From positions 120,518,615 through 120,582,614 of the forward strand of contig NW_023603184.1 of assembly GCF_014898055.3 (NCBI RefSeq): a stretch of DNA of 64,000 nucleotides, written 5' to 3'. Source of the DNA: Talpa occidentalis (taxonomy: Eukaryota; Chordata; Mammalia; Eulipotyphla; Talpidae). Of this stretch, positions 1 to 12,700 are shown piece by piece (position 1 is the stretch's first letter; each line of letters begins with the position of its first letter). A program made the position numbers and the translations under genes. The notes beneath the pieces are model-generated. The model had not been told where the DNA came from. It ran no database searches and worked only from the letters and a program-made list of their open reading frames with translations.

Positions 1-51
<51 letters not shown>

Positions 52-82
52 ATCTTTAAAAAAAAAAAAAAAGAAAAAGAAA
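1..82 (+). repeat. (TAAA)n and poly(A) tail of a SINE cut by the window edge
   Basis: About 13 TAAA units are followed by TCTTTAAAAAAAA. This is the same tail grammar seen at the 3' ends of the full SINEs here (AATAAATCTTTTTTAAAA). The SINE body would lie left of position 1, inserted at or near the start of the L1 that follows. Confidence 0.6.
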
Positions 83-1560
83 CTAAACCCAACCTTTTAC
101 TTTCTCCAAGAAACACATTTAACTACAAAAGATAAAAATAGACTGGCAGTAAAAGGATGGAAAACAATACTACAAGCTAATGGACCAAAATAGAAAGCAG
201 GAACAGCTATACTTATATCAGATAAAACAGATTTTAAACTCAAAAAGGTAAAAAGAGACCCCGACAGTCACTACATTATGATCAAGGGGACAATGCTTCA
301 GGAAGAAATAACACTCATTAACATATACTCACCAAATGAAGGAGCACCAAAATATATCAGACAACTATTATCATCTCTGAAAACAGACATCAGAGAAAAC
401 ATATATGTAGTAGGAGACTTCATCACAAAACTATCAACAATGGATAAATCAACGAGACAAAAAATAGGTAAGGACACTAAAGCTCTAAATAAGGATATAG
501 AGCTCATGGGTTTAACAGACATATCTAGAACACTAAACCCCTAAAAATCTGAGTACACATTTTTCTTAAGTGTACATGGATCATTCTCCAAGACCGATCA
601 CATACTGGGACACAAGACAAACATCAACAGATGTACCAAGATTGAAATCATACCAACCATCTTCTCTGACCATGAAGGCCTCAAAATAGAAATAAACCAT
701 AAAAAGAAGGCAAGGAACTTTCCTACCTCATGGAGATTGAAACCCACACTACTCGAAGACCACTGGGCTAATGAGCTCAAAGAAGAAATTAAAACAATAA
801 ATCTGGAGAAGAATAAATCAGGAAAATGCAAATCAAAACTACAATGAGATACCATCTTACACCAGTGAGAATGGCACATATGAAAAAAAACTGGCAACAA
901 CAAATGTAGGCGAGGATGTGGGAAAAAAGGAACTCTCCTGCGCTGCTGGTGGGAGTGCAAACTGGTCCAACCACTATGGAGAGCTGTATGGAGATTCCTC
1001 AACCTACTAAACATAGAGCTTCCATATGATCCAGCAATTCCACTCCTAGGTATTTACTCAAAGGACACAGAAACATTAATTCAAAAGGGCACCTGCACCC
1101 CTATGTTTATAGCAGCACTATTTACAATAGCCCAAATGCCCAAAAATAGATAACTGGATCAAGCAGATGTGGTACATATACACAATGGAATATTGCTCAG
1201 CAATCAAAAAAGATAAACTCATGCAATTTGCAGCAACATGGATAGAGCTGGAAGGGATCACATGCTCAGCGAAATAAGAAAAATACCGGATGGTCTCACT
1301 CATAGCAGGAATTTAGAAAACCTAAATAAGGGACCAGGAAAAAGACTAATTATAATAAAGAAAAAAATCAAAATCAACAAGCAACTATAAACCAGAGACA
1401 CACTATGGGGAGGGGGACAGGGAGAGAAGGGATTAGGGTCAAAATGAGGGGGGTGGGAATTGTATGGGATATATAACCAAAATGAAAATGCATACATTGT
1501 GCAAAAATGTTAGAATTATATAAAATAAAAAAAAGACAATTCCCCCCCCCAAAAAAAAAA
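83..1560 (+). mobile_element. L1 copy with internal deletion (ORF2 endonuclease region joined to ORF2 3' end and 3' UTR)
   Basis: Positions 278-544 encode part of the L1 ORF2 endonuclease-type domain (INIYSPN, VGDF, LTDISRTLNP). In VGDFN the catalytic-loop Asn is replaced by Ile. From about 820 the sequence switches to the last part of ORF2 (ATGCAAATCAAAACT onward), matching the second L1 from its position 5745. The reverse transcriptase region is missing. The 3' UTR ends in A-rich sequence and a C9A10 tract. Several stops make it non-functional. Confidence 0.85.
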
Positions 1561-2220
1561 GGGTTATGCCTTTCTCTTACTTGCTCTTGCTTGTGCTCTT
1601 GCTCTTGACCTTACTCTCATTCTCTCCCAGGGCAGATACCTTTGGATATCTGAATCACCATGTAACATCTCCAACTACTCTGAACTGCTGCACTAGAGAA
1701 AACCACATAAAGAAACCACACAGAGACACAGAGCAGCCCAAGGACTGTCAGCTCTTTGAATCTTCGAACTCAGTTGATTGACATATGAATGAAGAAGCTT
1801 TTGAAATCATGCCAGCCCAATCACAGTCTGTAATTCACAGGAGACCTTTAACTATTACTATTCAACTAAGGGACTCCTGAATTCTTGATCTACAGAAACA
1901 GTGAGAAATAATAAATTATTATTCTAAATAAGTAACTTTTGGGTTATTTCTTATGTAGTCACAGGAACTGGAAGAAGATTATCACTGAATCAAAACTAGA
2001 GGGAAAAATTCCACTCCCAAGGTCAAACAAGGAAATCTATAATATCCATAAGAACTGCGGGAAAGAAGACTCACAAGTCTTCAAGAGTGATGAAGGCAGG
2101 TAAAATTCATCCACAAAACCACAAAAAAAGACACTAAAATAAACTATCTTTTTATTTCTTACAAGGGTGAACTTTATGAACATTTCCTCGCATATTTAGT
2201 TAAAAGAAATATAAAACCAG

Positions 2221-2468
2221 GGGCCTCCCCGGTGGCGCAGCGGTTGAGCGCTGGGTTGCGAAGCTGCCCGCGGCCTCTGCGGCGCCGGTTCGATCCCCGG
2301 CTGCTCCCCGGCCACCAGAGGAGGGTCCCGCATGGCGCGCAGACCTCTCCTGCCGCCCGCTGCTCCCCTCAGCAGTGTACTTTGGTCCTTCTGCCTGCTC
2401 TGCTCCCTGCTCTGACTCTGGTGAATTCTCTCACCTTCCCACGCTTCTGACTGTACCCAGTGCTTGTA

Positions 2469-2498
<30 letters not shown>
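2221..2498 (+). mobile_element. tRNA-derived SINE, young GC-rich type
   Basis: The head has box A (TGGCGCAGCGG) and box B (GGTTCGATCCC). The middle reads CAGACCTCTCCTGC and CAGCAGTGTACTT, followed by a (TAAA)n tail. A 14-bp duplication (AAATATAAAACCAG) flanks it at 2207-2220 and 2499-2512. The perfect boxes and duplications mark it as recent. Its long open frame is a by-product of the GC-rich head. Confidence 0.93.
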
Positions 2499-2499
<1 letters not shown>

Positions 2500-3671
2500 A
2501 ATATAAAACCAGTAGAATAGCCTAAGGTGAAGGAACTAGCTGGGGCATCATTCGGGCAGGAGATGACACCATCGATGCTGGCTTTTTGCCTCTCTCAGTA
2601 GATTATGCAGTTAACCAAAAAAAAAAAAAAAAAGCATGTGTTCCCCAAACACACCTCCAAATAACTCTGAAAGTAGGACTTCTGCTTGTAAAATGACACT
2701 TGAGAGTTGGAGAGTCAGGAAAGTTGCTGTCTGTCATTGGACCAGAGATAGTGAGTTTGAGATACTCCATATACCTCAGTGAAGCAACCAAGGACAGTAA
2801 TCAGGAGATGGTAAATAATGGCCTACAGGCAAGATTCTACCACAAATCCACATATTTTCTTCATAGACCACCCAGTGTTTTGAAAACAGGAAATTCACAT
2901 AAAAAGTCTAAATTTCTAGTTTCTCTTAAAACACTGGAGATGTAGCAACCATAGTAGCATTCCCATTTGGTCTCAATCAGCTGAAGCTGACAAGCTGTTT
3001 TTCCCTTTAGATAGAACATGTCCTCTCTATTGACCACAATCCTCACCATTCCCTAGGATCTACTCCTGGGTTCACTTCACTCATTTACTTTATATTTCTA
3101 TTCCATGGGGATATTTGAGTTTGTGCCCTGTGGCCTGCATGAACAGAGGAATTTCAGACTCCAAGCCTCCAAGAATTTCGTGATCATTTCAGGTTTGAAA
3201 TTTCTACTGGTTTGGATAATTCGGTACATCTCATTGCTGGACTACTGCCAAATTTCTCCCCTAAACTACAACTGTTAAATGCATATGATTAATGGTTAGG
3301 TATCCTTCAACACATTTATTTAAAATTGGGGGGTTGCTAAAATATGTCTTCAGCAGTACACACTTTTATTTGCTACAACCAAAGGATCTTTAAAATATAA
3401 AATATGCCCACACATGGGTCTAACATTTCCAGCCCAAATTACCATGAAAAAGAATTATCAGACAGCTCTGACATGAGGATGGACAGAAATAGAACACAGA
3501 TCTACAGACCATAAAGTGAAATAATTTAATCATTCACCACAGAAAATCTTCAAGGTGGTTACTAGTGAGAGCAGTTAGAGCATTTGCTGAGAAGACCAAC
3601 AATTTCAGACTTAGGTACATGTGTGTGCACACATGTGTATTCCAGAAACAGAACAATACAAACCAACTTAC

Positions 3672-3783
3672 CAATTCCAGACACTGTCTGTGGCCATAGG
3701 CAGCAGCATAATGTATGCTATTGTAACCTTCCTTGTCCCGGATAGACGGATTTGCATCATTCTGAAGCAGAAACTCTAGACAT
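3672..3783 (-). CDS. ANKRD44: ANKRD44 exon N (112 nt), last exon in window
   Basis: The acceptor is TATACCTAACAG and the donor TTG/GTAAGT. The first base A completes Leu (CTA) after exon M, or Lys (AAA) after exon L. It then encodes [33 protein letters not shown] and CLEL, ending on a codon boundary. [17 protein letters not shown] is strongly diagnostic. The next exon (LLERTN... in human) must lie left of position 1. Confidence 0.97.
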
Positions 3784-6700
3784 CTGTTAGGTATAAAGAT
3801 GAAGGGTTATTTTGGAAAATATCTATGGACCAAAAAAGATAATACAAATATTTGCTTACTTTGAATGTAGCACAAACTACTTTGTGAAATTAAGTGTTCC
3901 TTTAAGAATCCTAAAACAATGAGGTTTTATCCTGGAAGCTCTAAATGTATGTGTGTTTTCTGTTACTATCTTTATTTCAGCCTAAAATAGCCATTCTAGA
4001 ATTTAGGAAAGACTTTAAAAACAAGAGGGTAATTAAAGTTTTTTTCCTTCTCATATTAAGGTACAGAACCCATCTGCCTTAACGTGGGCTATGAGTTTTA
4101 GAGCTCAATGTTCAAAAGATGAGGTCTCACATGTGAAAAGAGGTGAGCAGTTCATAGCAATGTAACAACCTTAAGGGAGAGCAGCTTATTTTAAATCTTG
4201 AGACTCTAAGATCAAAAGGTTGAAAAATGGAAGTTAAAAAGAGTAAGAAACCAAATAAAAAAAATTAATAAAAACCTAAGAATAGGCTAAACAATAAAAA
4301 GAATAAAGTCATGAGTAAACATTTTAAAAATAAAAGGGATTAAGTCAGTAGACCCATATGGAAAAAAGACACTTCAGTTGTACCATTAGAAATATAGGCT
4401 AAGCTGGAACAAGACAAGGATGTCCACTCTCACCACTGCTTTTCAATATAATACTGGAAGTCCTAGCCAGAGCAATAAGACAAGAGAAAGACATCCAAGG
4501 AATCCAAATAGGAAAAGAAGAAGTCAAACTATCACTATTTGCAGATGATATGATTATATACATAGAGAACCCCAAAAACTCCACAGAAAAACTAATTCAA
4601 CTCATCAATCAGTTCAGTAAAGTGGCAGGATACAAAATCAACATGCAAAAGTCAGTAGCCTTCCTATACACAAACAATAAATCTGAAGAAGAAGAAATCA
4701 AAAAAACCATCCCTTTTTTATTGAAACAAAAAAAATCAAATATTTGGGAATAAATCTAACAAAAGAGGTAAAGGACCTATACAAAGAAAACTATAAAACA
4801 CTGTTAAAAGAAATAGAAGAAGACACAAAGAAATGGAAAGACATCCCCTGCTCATGGATTGGAAGAATAAACATTATTAAAATGGCCATCCTTCCAAAAG
4901 CAATATACAGATTCAATGCTATTCCAATCAAAATTTCAATGTCATTCTTCAAAGAAATAGAACAATTATTGATGAAATTCATATGGAATCACAAAAAACC
5001 CCGAAGAGCCAAGCTCTCCTGAAAAAAAGAGAAGGGAATGGAGGCATCACACTCCCAGACTTCAAACTCTACTACAAAGCCATAATCATCAAAACTGCAT
5101 GGTATTGGAACAAGAACAGACATACAGACTAATGGAATCGAATAGAAAATCCAGAAATAAACCCACAGATTTATGGTCAACTAATCTTTGACAAAGGAGC
5201 AAAGACTATGCATTGGAGCAAAGAAAGTTTGTTCAATAAATGGTGCTGGGAAAACTGGGTCGCTACATGCAAAAGAATGAAGCTTGACCACTACCTCACA
5301 CCATACACAAAAATCAACTCAAAATGGATTAAAGAACTAGACATAAGACCTGAAACCATAAAATATATAGAAGGAAATATAGGCAAAACACTACGTGATT
5401 TGCACATCAAAGACATCTTTACAGACACATCACCCAAAGCAGTGATAGTGAAGGCAAAGATAAACAGCTGGGACTACATCAAATTAAAGAGCTTCTGCAC
5501 AGCAAAAGAGACAATAACAAAAACAAAGAGAAACCCCACCAACTGGGAGAACATTTTTGCACCCAACACTAATGATAAAGGACTGATCACAAAAATCTAC
5601 AAAGAGCTGATGAGACTCAACAACAACAAAGAAAATAATCCAGTCAAAAAATGGGCAGAAGAGCTAAAAAGAAACTTCTCTGAAGAGGAAATGCAAATGG
5701 CCAACAGGCATATGAAAAAATGTTCAACATCACTTGTCATCAGGGAAATGCAAATCAAAACTACCATGAGATACCATCTTACACCAGTGAGAATGGCACA
5801 TATTAAAAAAACTAGCAACAACAAATGTTGGCGAGGGTGTGGAGAAAAAGGAACTCTTCTGCACTGTTGGTGGGAGTGCAAACTGGTCCAACCACTGTGG
5901 AGAGCTGTGTGGAGATTTCTGGACCTACTAAACATAGAGCTTCCATATGATCCAGAAATTCCACTCCTAGGTATTTACCCAAAGGACACAGAAACATCAA
6001 TTCCAAAGAACACCTGCACCCCTATGTTTATAGCAGCACTGTTTACAATAGCTAAGCTTTGGAAACAACCCAAATGCCCAAAAATAGATGACTGGATCAA
6101 GAAGATGTGGTACATATATACCACGGAATATTACTCAGCATTCAAAAAAGATAAACACATGCAATTTGCAGCAACATGGATGGCGCTGGAAGGGATCATG
6201 CTCAGCGAAATAAGCCAAAAAGAAAAAGAAAAATACCGGATGGTCTCACTCATAGCAGGAATCTAGAAAACTTAAATAAGGGACCAGGAAAATGAATAAC
6301 TATAAGAAAGTGAAAATCAAAATCAACAAAAAACTATGAACCAGAGACACTTTTAGGGGGGTGGGGGCGGGAGGGGAGGGATTGGGGTCAGAATGGGGGG
6401 GCTGCAATTGTATGGGGAATATAAAAATAAAATTTATTATTTAAAAAAAAAAAAGAAATATAGGCTAAGCTAAAATAATAAACAATAAATTTTAAAAGTC
6501 TTTTCTAACAGAGTTGTACTTTTTCTGAAAAAGCTACAATCTGCAATAGGTTAGAGAAAACAGCTTGGCTCCACTTTGGTCTAGAGACACAGACTCTAGG
6601 ACATGAGTGCTCAGGGTGCCACACGTTCTGCTCAGGGCTTGTGCAAGTGGCATATCTCTGCTGATGCAGCAAGAATAACATGCAGGGAGCACAGCTCCAC

Positions 6701-9700
6701 CTTTTCAGTATTATTTCTGAGACAGTGGGACAAATATGTCCTTTACAAGGCCAAGCTGATTCAATTTCACATGCAAATAAAAATGTTAAGATTTTAAACA
6801 TGAGCCCGCACATTTAACGAAGACCTTCCAATAGAAAATTTCTGCTCAGAAACATTTACCTAACTTTTGGCATGAAGCAAAAAAGAATAAACAAAGCAAA
6901 CACACAGACAATTAAATATTTTAGCCTCTGGGGAAAAAAAATGAAAGACATAAATTTTTAAACCAAAAACCTTCATACTATGATTTATCCACAAAATACT
7001 CCTTATTTAAATCAAACTATTCAGACTCCAGATATCATGCTGTCTTTGGTGATTTGCACCTTATAAGGAATCTATTTTTTTATTTTGGTAATTTAAATGC
7101 CTGTGGACTGGATCCTAGGTGTAACTCATTTAAAACTGGATTTGGCTCATTAAATAAAATCACTCACGAGGAATAGCATTCTAGTGGACACACAATTCCC
7201 AGCTTCTGAAAGGACTACATTCTAACACTCAGTTGACACACTTAACATGTAATTTGGAAAATTTAGAATTGCTCCCCAAAACTTATTTAACCCAGAATAC
7301 AACTGAACTATACTACCAAGAGTATTGTTAGAAATAGCAACAGTACTATAGAATTTGAATATTCTCCAAGTTGTGTCTTAAGACCCTGACTACCAATTTT
7401 CACAATTAAGTTACAAAATCAAAAGATTCACATCAGGTAAGAAGTGCACTTAAAGCAAGGAGAAAAGACTCTCTGCACAAGAGAGCTCTCAGGCTGCCTG
7501 TTCCCTCGCCTTCTGTTTCTTCTCTCTCCATCAGCTCTAAAAGGGGCCAGGATAAGCTTACATTTCAACGGAGAAGGGGGAATTTGCTGAGGTCAGTCAA
7601 AATTCTATATTCTTTTAATATCATTATTTTAATTTTGTAGCATTAGGGTAAAACCTTGGTCATTGTGCTTTACTTTCCTGTTCCTACCCCAGTAACAAAG
7701 TTATGTCCCACAATTGTCACCAGGGCCATACTCTCTACTGTACTCTTTAACAATCATCTGGACCTGGGGGGGAGAGCCCAGTGGGCAGTAAGAAGACCCT
7801 AGAGTAGACACAGGCATTCAGGCTGCAGAGAAACTTGTTTATTTGACAACTGGAGAAGAGAACAGACAAGTGAAGGACTAGAGCACTATATCCACCAGGT
7901 CCCATGGGAGCAGACAGAAAATGTGGGCACAATTTATGAATTGGTTGGTCTACTCCACAGCTATTGAACACCAACTATGTGCCAGGCCCTGCACTAGGCA
8001 GAACACAGCCTGATCACCATGACTTGCAATGCAGGAAGGACTCTCAAAGGACAAAGCATTTGAGCTTCCCATGTAGCACACTCCTGGGACATGGCGATCA
8101 CTCTGGCCCCTATCACAGTAACAGCTAAGTCTCTTAGAAGTCAGAGAGAAACAGGAGGGATGAAGAGGGACAGGGGCAACTGTTTGCAGGGAGAAGCGGG
8201 CTCTCTGTAAGTTGGTATGTGTGTTGGTGAGGGAGGAGAGTGTATAACCAGTGTATACTTCACACCAAAACATTTATTTATAGAATCTGCTAAATAGTTG
8301 TTATCACCATATCAGAAAGGGGGATCTTACAGCTCAGAGAAGAGGCACATGACACCTGGATAAATCAGAAGTAATATTTAAGATACTTAAGCCTAGAAAA
8401 TGCTGATCAATTACCATGACGGTCCCAGGAAAGCTTGGGATTTTAGAAAGAGCTCCCAGTGTGAAAATAAGTGAAGGATGTATTAAAATAATTTCTTCTT
8501 TATTAAAGGAAACACCACATAACCTCAAGATAAGAAGTGAGACTCCCAAATAGTAGAGCTGGCCCATATGGCAACTTAGAAAAGCAGAAAAAGCATCAGT
8601 AATGGTGTCATGAACATAAGCTGAGAAGAAACTTACAGTGCAGCTTCCTTTTCCTTCATCTCTCTGACTCTTTCAAGTTCTTCTGAATTTTCATGGGCAT
8701 TTCCTAAGATAGTCTTACTGCTCGGCATAAGGGAAAAAATTAAATACAATTAATTTTTTAATGGCAAAGTTGCTAATGACTTGGTGTAATTTATATCTCA
8801 ATGATTAAAAACACAACCCCAAAGTTAAGGAGTACTACTCATTTTTCACTAAGGATATACATGGTTCTCTCCAAGGCCAGTCAGTAAACTTATCATCTCC
8901 CAAGGAATCCAACTGAGAAAATGTCTTTCTTAAGACTTTTGCCCAAATATCAGTGAATAAAACAGCAATCAAGTTGTTCACACTTTAGTAAATATCCTAA
9001 ACTCCCCAAGTAAAAGGAAGCAATTTAGCTTCACCTTTTTTATCACCACATTCCTTGATGTCTTTTTGCCAGTTTAGTATCTCACCTATTCAGGAATGGA
9101 TCTTGGTCATCCCTCATCTACAAGAGAAGTTCTTCATTGTCTAGGATTACTTTTCTACTTAATTAATGAAGTTTGGCTTTCCCCACTCTATCCCAAATGA
9201 ATATCATAGAGCCTGGCACATAGTAGATGTTCAACAAATGTTTGCTGAATCAATAACCTTCATGGCTATGGGATCCTGAGTGCTACATCTGACAATCCAA
9301 CATTATATGATATGAAGACAGTGTTTTCCAAACTGAACTGTAAAATTTTCAAACTGAACTCAGTGGGTTGCATCCAGTAACATTTTTAATGATATAAAAG
9401 ATTATATCTGAATGCATCATACATAGTCCAAATAAAATGGTTTCATGAAATTTTTGTTTGTTTTACATATATATACATGCATGTATGTAAGTATATATGT
9501 ACATACAGAACATATTATGTAAGTGTGTGTTCTGGGTAATGATGTAAAATGTGTTTCATACTGTGGGTTATCATCTAAAATGTCTGAAAGTGCTCTATGA
9601 GAAAAACAGTTAGCACTGACCCAGAATCAATCCCATAGCACACAACAGCAAATAATTGAACAGTTCTCCAAACAGGATCACCAAAAAGTATTTCTATGAA

Positions 9701-12700
9701 GGAGGCCCTGGTCCTTCAGTCTTTGAAAAGAATCTCATAAGCCATGGGCGTTTCTACCTTTTCCCCAGAACTAGTTCACTTATTTTTTCTTTCCATCTCT
9801 AGCCTCCTAAAATCCAAACATGCCCAAAGCAACAACTTCTTTTTCTCTAGTTTTCCTACTAAAAAAGCATTTGTGCCCAGATTTGGAACAATAGTGCCTA
9901 TTTTATACATATAGATGCTACTTTTAGAGGCTACTGGGATTATGCATAGATGGATATTTTCAACATATGACATATTTATTAGCAAATGTAAGTTTTACAG
10001 CAAGTGAAGCATCCAAGTGGTGATAATGAAAACTACAGTATATGACAAAATAAATTACAACATATTTTGAATAAACTGAAAACCTGGGTTTGACAGCTCC
10101 ATTTGGCATTCCACCCAAAGAACAGAAAAGTAATTGTGCAGTGACATGTAATAATCAAACATAAAGAGAGTGGAATGGGAAAAGCAGGGTTAGGGATGAA
10201 GTAATTCTAAATGCTTTGGGTCTGAATAAAAAAAATTCTTCATTCACGGTTTCTGTGAGGCAGTATGAAGGAAATGGTAAATTCTTCCACCCCCACCCCT
10301 GCCCTAACCCCAGAGAAGCATGAGCAAGGCTGTTTTTACTTTCTATCCATGTCTGATGCAGCAGCATAGTGCAAGGCTGTCCGTCCCCAGTCATCTGTTT
10401 CGTTAACATTGGCCCCTGTGGTTACTAATGTCTCAATACAGTGGAAGTGACAATTTGCAGCTGCATAGTGCAAAGGGGTCCTGAAAAACAAACAGAAGTT
10501 TATTACTTCATCTGGTCTGAAAAACAGACCCATCATCTGTACTAGCACTGACAGCAGTATTCCTGGGGGTTGGAGGTCAAGGGATCTTCCTTTGACTTTA
10601 TAACTTAGAACTGAAACCACAAAGACCAGGCCTCAGACAAGGCTATCCACTGTGGATCTATCTTTTATTCCCCTTCCCAGTGCCTGTACTGGTTTGGGTC
10701 TACATTCCTGTTCATCTGGACTATATCAATACCATCCTTATTGATCTCCTTTATGCTAATCAAACTTCCATCAATCAAACTTTCCAATTGATATGAATGA
10801 AGAAGTGGGTTTTCTAAGGCGCAATACCAACATATGACTATCCTGTTCTAAAGCCTTCAAAACCTATGCATTCCCTGTCCTGGTCTCTTGAGATCACATC
10901 ACGATCGCCCCGATGTTAACTACTAGTATTGTCTCATCCTCTCCACTAAACTAAAAGCTCCTTGAGGGTAGGGATGTGGGTTAACCAAAGGAAAGAACAA
11001 TGCAAAGAAGGAGGAATCAGAATCCCTGAGTTCTAGTCTGAGCAGATTTGAAAGCTGAGCCAAATCATTTCTGAGCCTGGGCTTCCTCATCCATATTCGA
11101 GTAAGGTATTCTGAGCAGCTGTCCCCTAAGGTCTGTTCTAGGTCTAAAATTCTGTGTAAATGTTTAAATCATTTAGTTTTTCTGGCCTCAGCTTTTTCCT
11201 CAATCAAAAAGGGTAATAAGGGGTCTCCCTTGTGGCACAGGGGTTAAAGACAGCACCATCAAGCTATCACCAGCCACTGCAGCACGAGTTTGATCCCTGG
11301 CCAGCCAGGGAGCAACCTACATGGCGCAGCAGACCTCTCCTGTCTCACCTGCTGCTCCTCTCAGCAGTGTGTTTCAGTAGATCTGTCTGTTCTGCTCCCC
11401 ACTCTCTATGTTGAATCCTCTCACCTCCTGTACCTCTGGCCTACACCCCAGGTCTTGTATGCATAAATAATCTTTTTTAAAAAAATTGTCATAAGCATTC
11501 CCATATACTTCATAGAGTTCTATGAAAAACCAACTGAGTAATAACTGGAAAAAAACGAGCACCTTGTAGAGAGTTAAGATATTACAGAAAAAAGTATATT
11601 GTTTTTCATTACTTATTTTTAGTCCTTGATTATTTCAGTTTACCTGTGTATCTAGCCAATTTGCAATAGTAAAAAATACTAGAAACAAAGTAACTTTATT
11701 TCAAGAACTATTTATTTTATGTATGCTTAAGTATTTTATGTTTATAATTATGGACTTTTTATTAGTTGATTTTTCCCTCTTTAGTTAAAACAAGGAAATT
11801 AAGTATTTGGCATAGTGGATTGCTTGTGTTTTAACTAATTAGACTGAAAAGTATCAGGTATCAATCAATGACAGATCCCAGAGATAAAGAGACCCAGTCC
11901 TTGATCTTAGGAGACCCATAGTCAGGTGAGGAGAGAGACAAGGAAACAGAGTCCATTAGAAGAGTGTGAGGGTGGGCCTCCCTGGTGGCGCAGAAGTTGA
12001 GCGCTGGGTTGCGAAACTGCCCGCATCCTCTGCAGCGCTGGTTCGATCCCCGGCTGCTACCAGGCCTCCAGGGGAGGGTTCCACATGGCGTGCAGACCTC
12101 TCCTGCCGCCCGCTGCTTCCCTCAGCATTGTATTTCATTGGTCTACCTGTTCTGTTCCCCTCTCTGGCTCTGGTGAATTCTCTTACCCTCCCGCGCTTCT
12201 GCCTGTACCCCAGTGCTTGTATAAATAAACAAATAAATCTTTTTTAAAAAAAAAGAAGAGTGTGAGGGTCCTGCAGTGGTGGAGTACAGAGCTTGTTAGG
12301 GGAGTAGAGGAGGGGAACCCCTGTGAGAGTGGAGGGGTGGTGTCACTTGATGTAAATCTGGAAGAATGAGGAGATGAGTGGGGGCCTGCCCTAGGTAAGT
12401 TGGTAAGAGAAGAAATTTGTGGCAACTCCAAGAGCCAGGATGCATGGAGAGAGGAGCAGAGAGACACTGGTGTGTGTGAGTGTAATGCATAGCCACACAC
12501 CAGCCAGTATTACAGAAGGATTTAGCAAAGATTCATAAAGGTGAGAAACGGTCTATGACTCATTCCATCAGCCAAAGGCACAGTTGGTGACAGTGGTGGT
12601 GAAGGTGGTGGTGGTGGTATGTGTGCTTAATGTTTAAACATTGTCTAAATATTTTTTCCTAAGATTAAATGTCTGATAAATATAACAAAGTAATTTTGCT

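Larger units (their letters stand above)
1..3671. other. Intron downstream of exon N (partial)
   Basis: There is no coding sequence of the host gene. It holds a SINE tail, a rearranged L1 (about 80-1560) and a young SINE (2221-2498). The rest, 1560-2206 and 2513-3671, is plain AT-rich intron in which I recognise nothing. A 17-base poly(A) run lies near 2619-2635. Confidence 0.9.
3784..8636. other. Intron M-N (4.85 kb)
   Basis: It is dominated by one 5'-truncated L1 (4406-6453) with target duplications. An old L2-like piece lies near 7955-8060. The remaining sequence (3784-4387, 6472-7950, 8060-8636) shows no gene, RNA or repeat that I can name. Confidence 0.85.

Noticed and set aside
598..1014. 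Minus-strand 138-codon frame, and the similar 5597-5935 frame
   Set aside because: Both are the antisense shadow of the same L1 ORF2 3' segment.
2221..2310. tRNA gene suggested by clear A and B boxes
   Set aside because: The sequence continues into a SINE body and poly(A)-type tail with target duplications, and recurs many times. The acceptor and anticodon arms do not form a proper tRNA.
2232..2450. Repeated open frame starting MAQRLSAGL, also at 11985, 16523, 17039 and, on the minus strand, 32.2 kb, 59 kb and 62.6 kb
   Set aside because: It recurs in every GC-rich SINE copy because the head has no stops in that frame. It is a property of the SINE, not a gene.
5208..6266. 352-codon open frame as a host protein
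   Set aside because: It is the C-terminal part of L1 ORF2, in a 5'-truncated copy with target duplications and upstream frame breaks.
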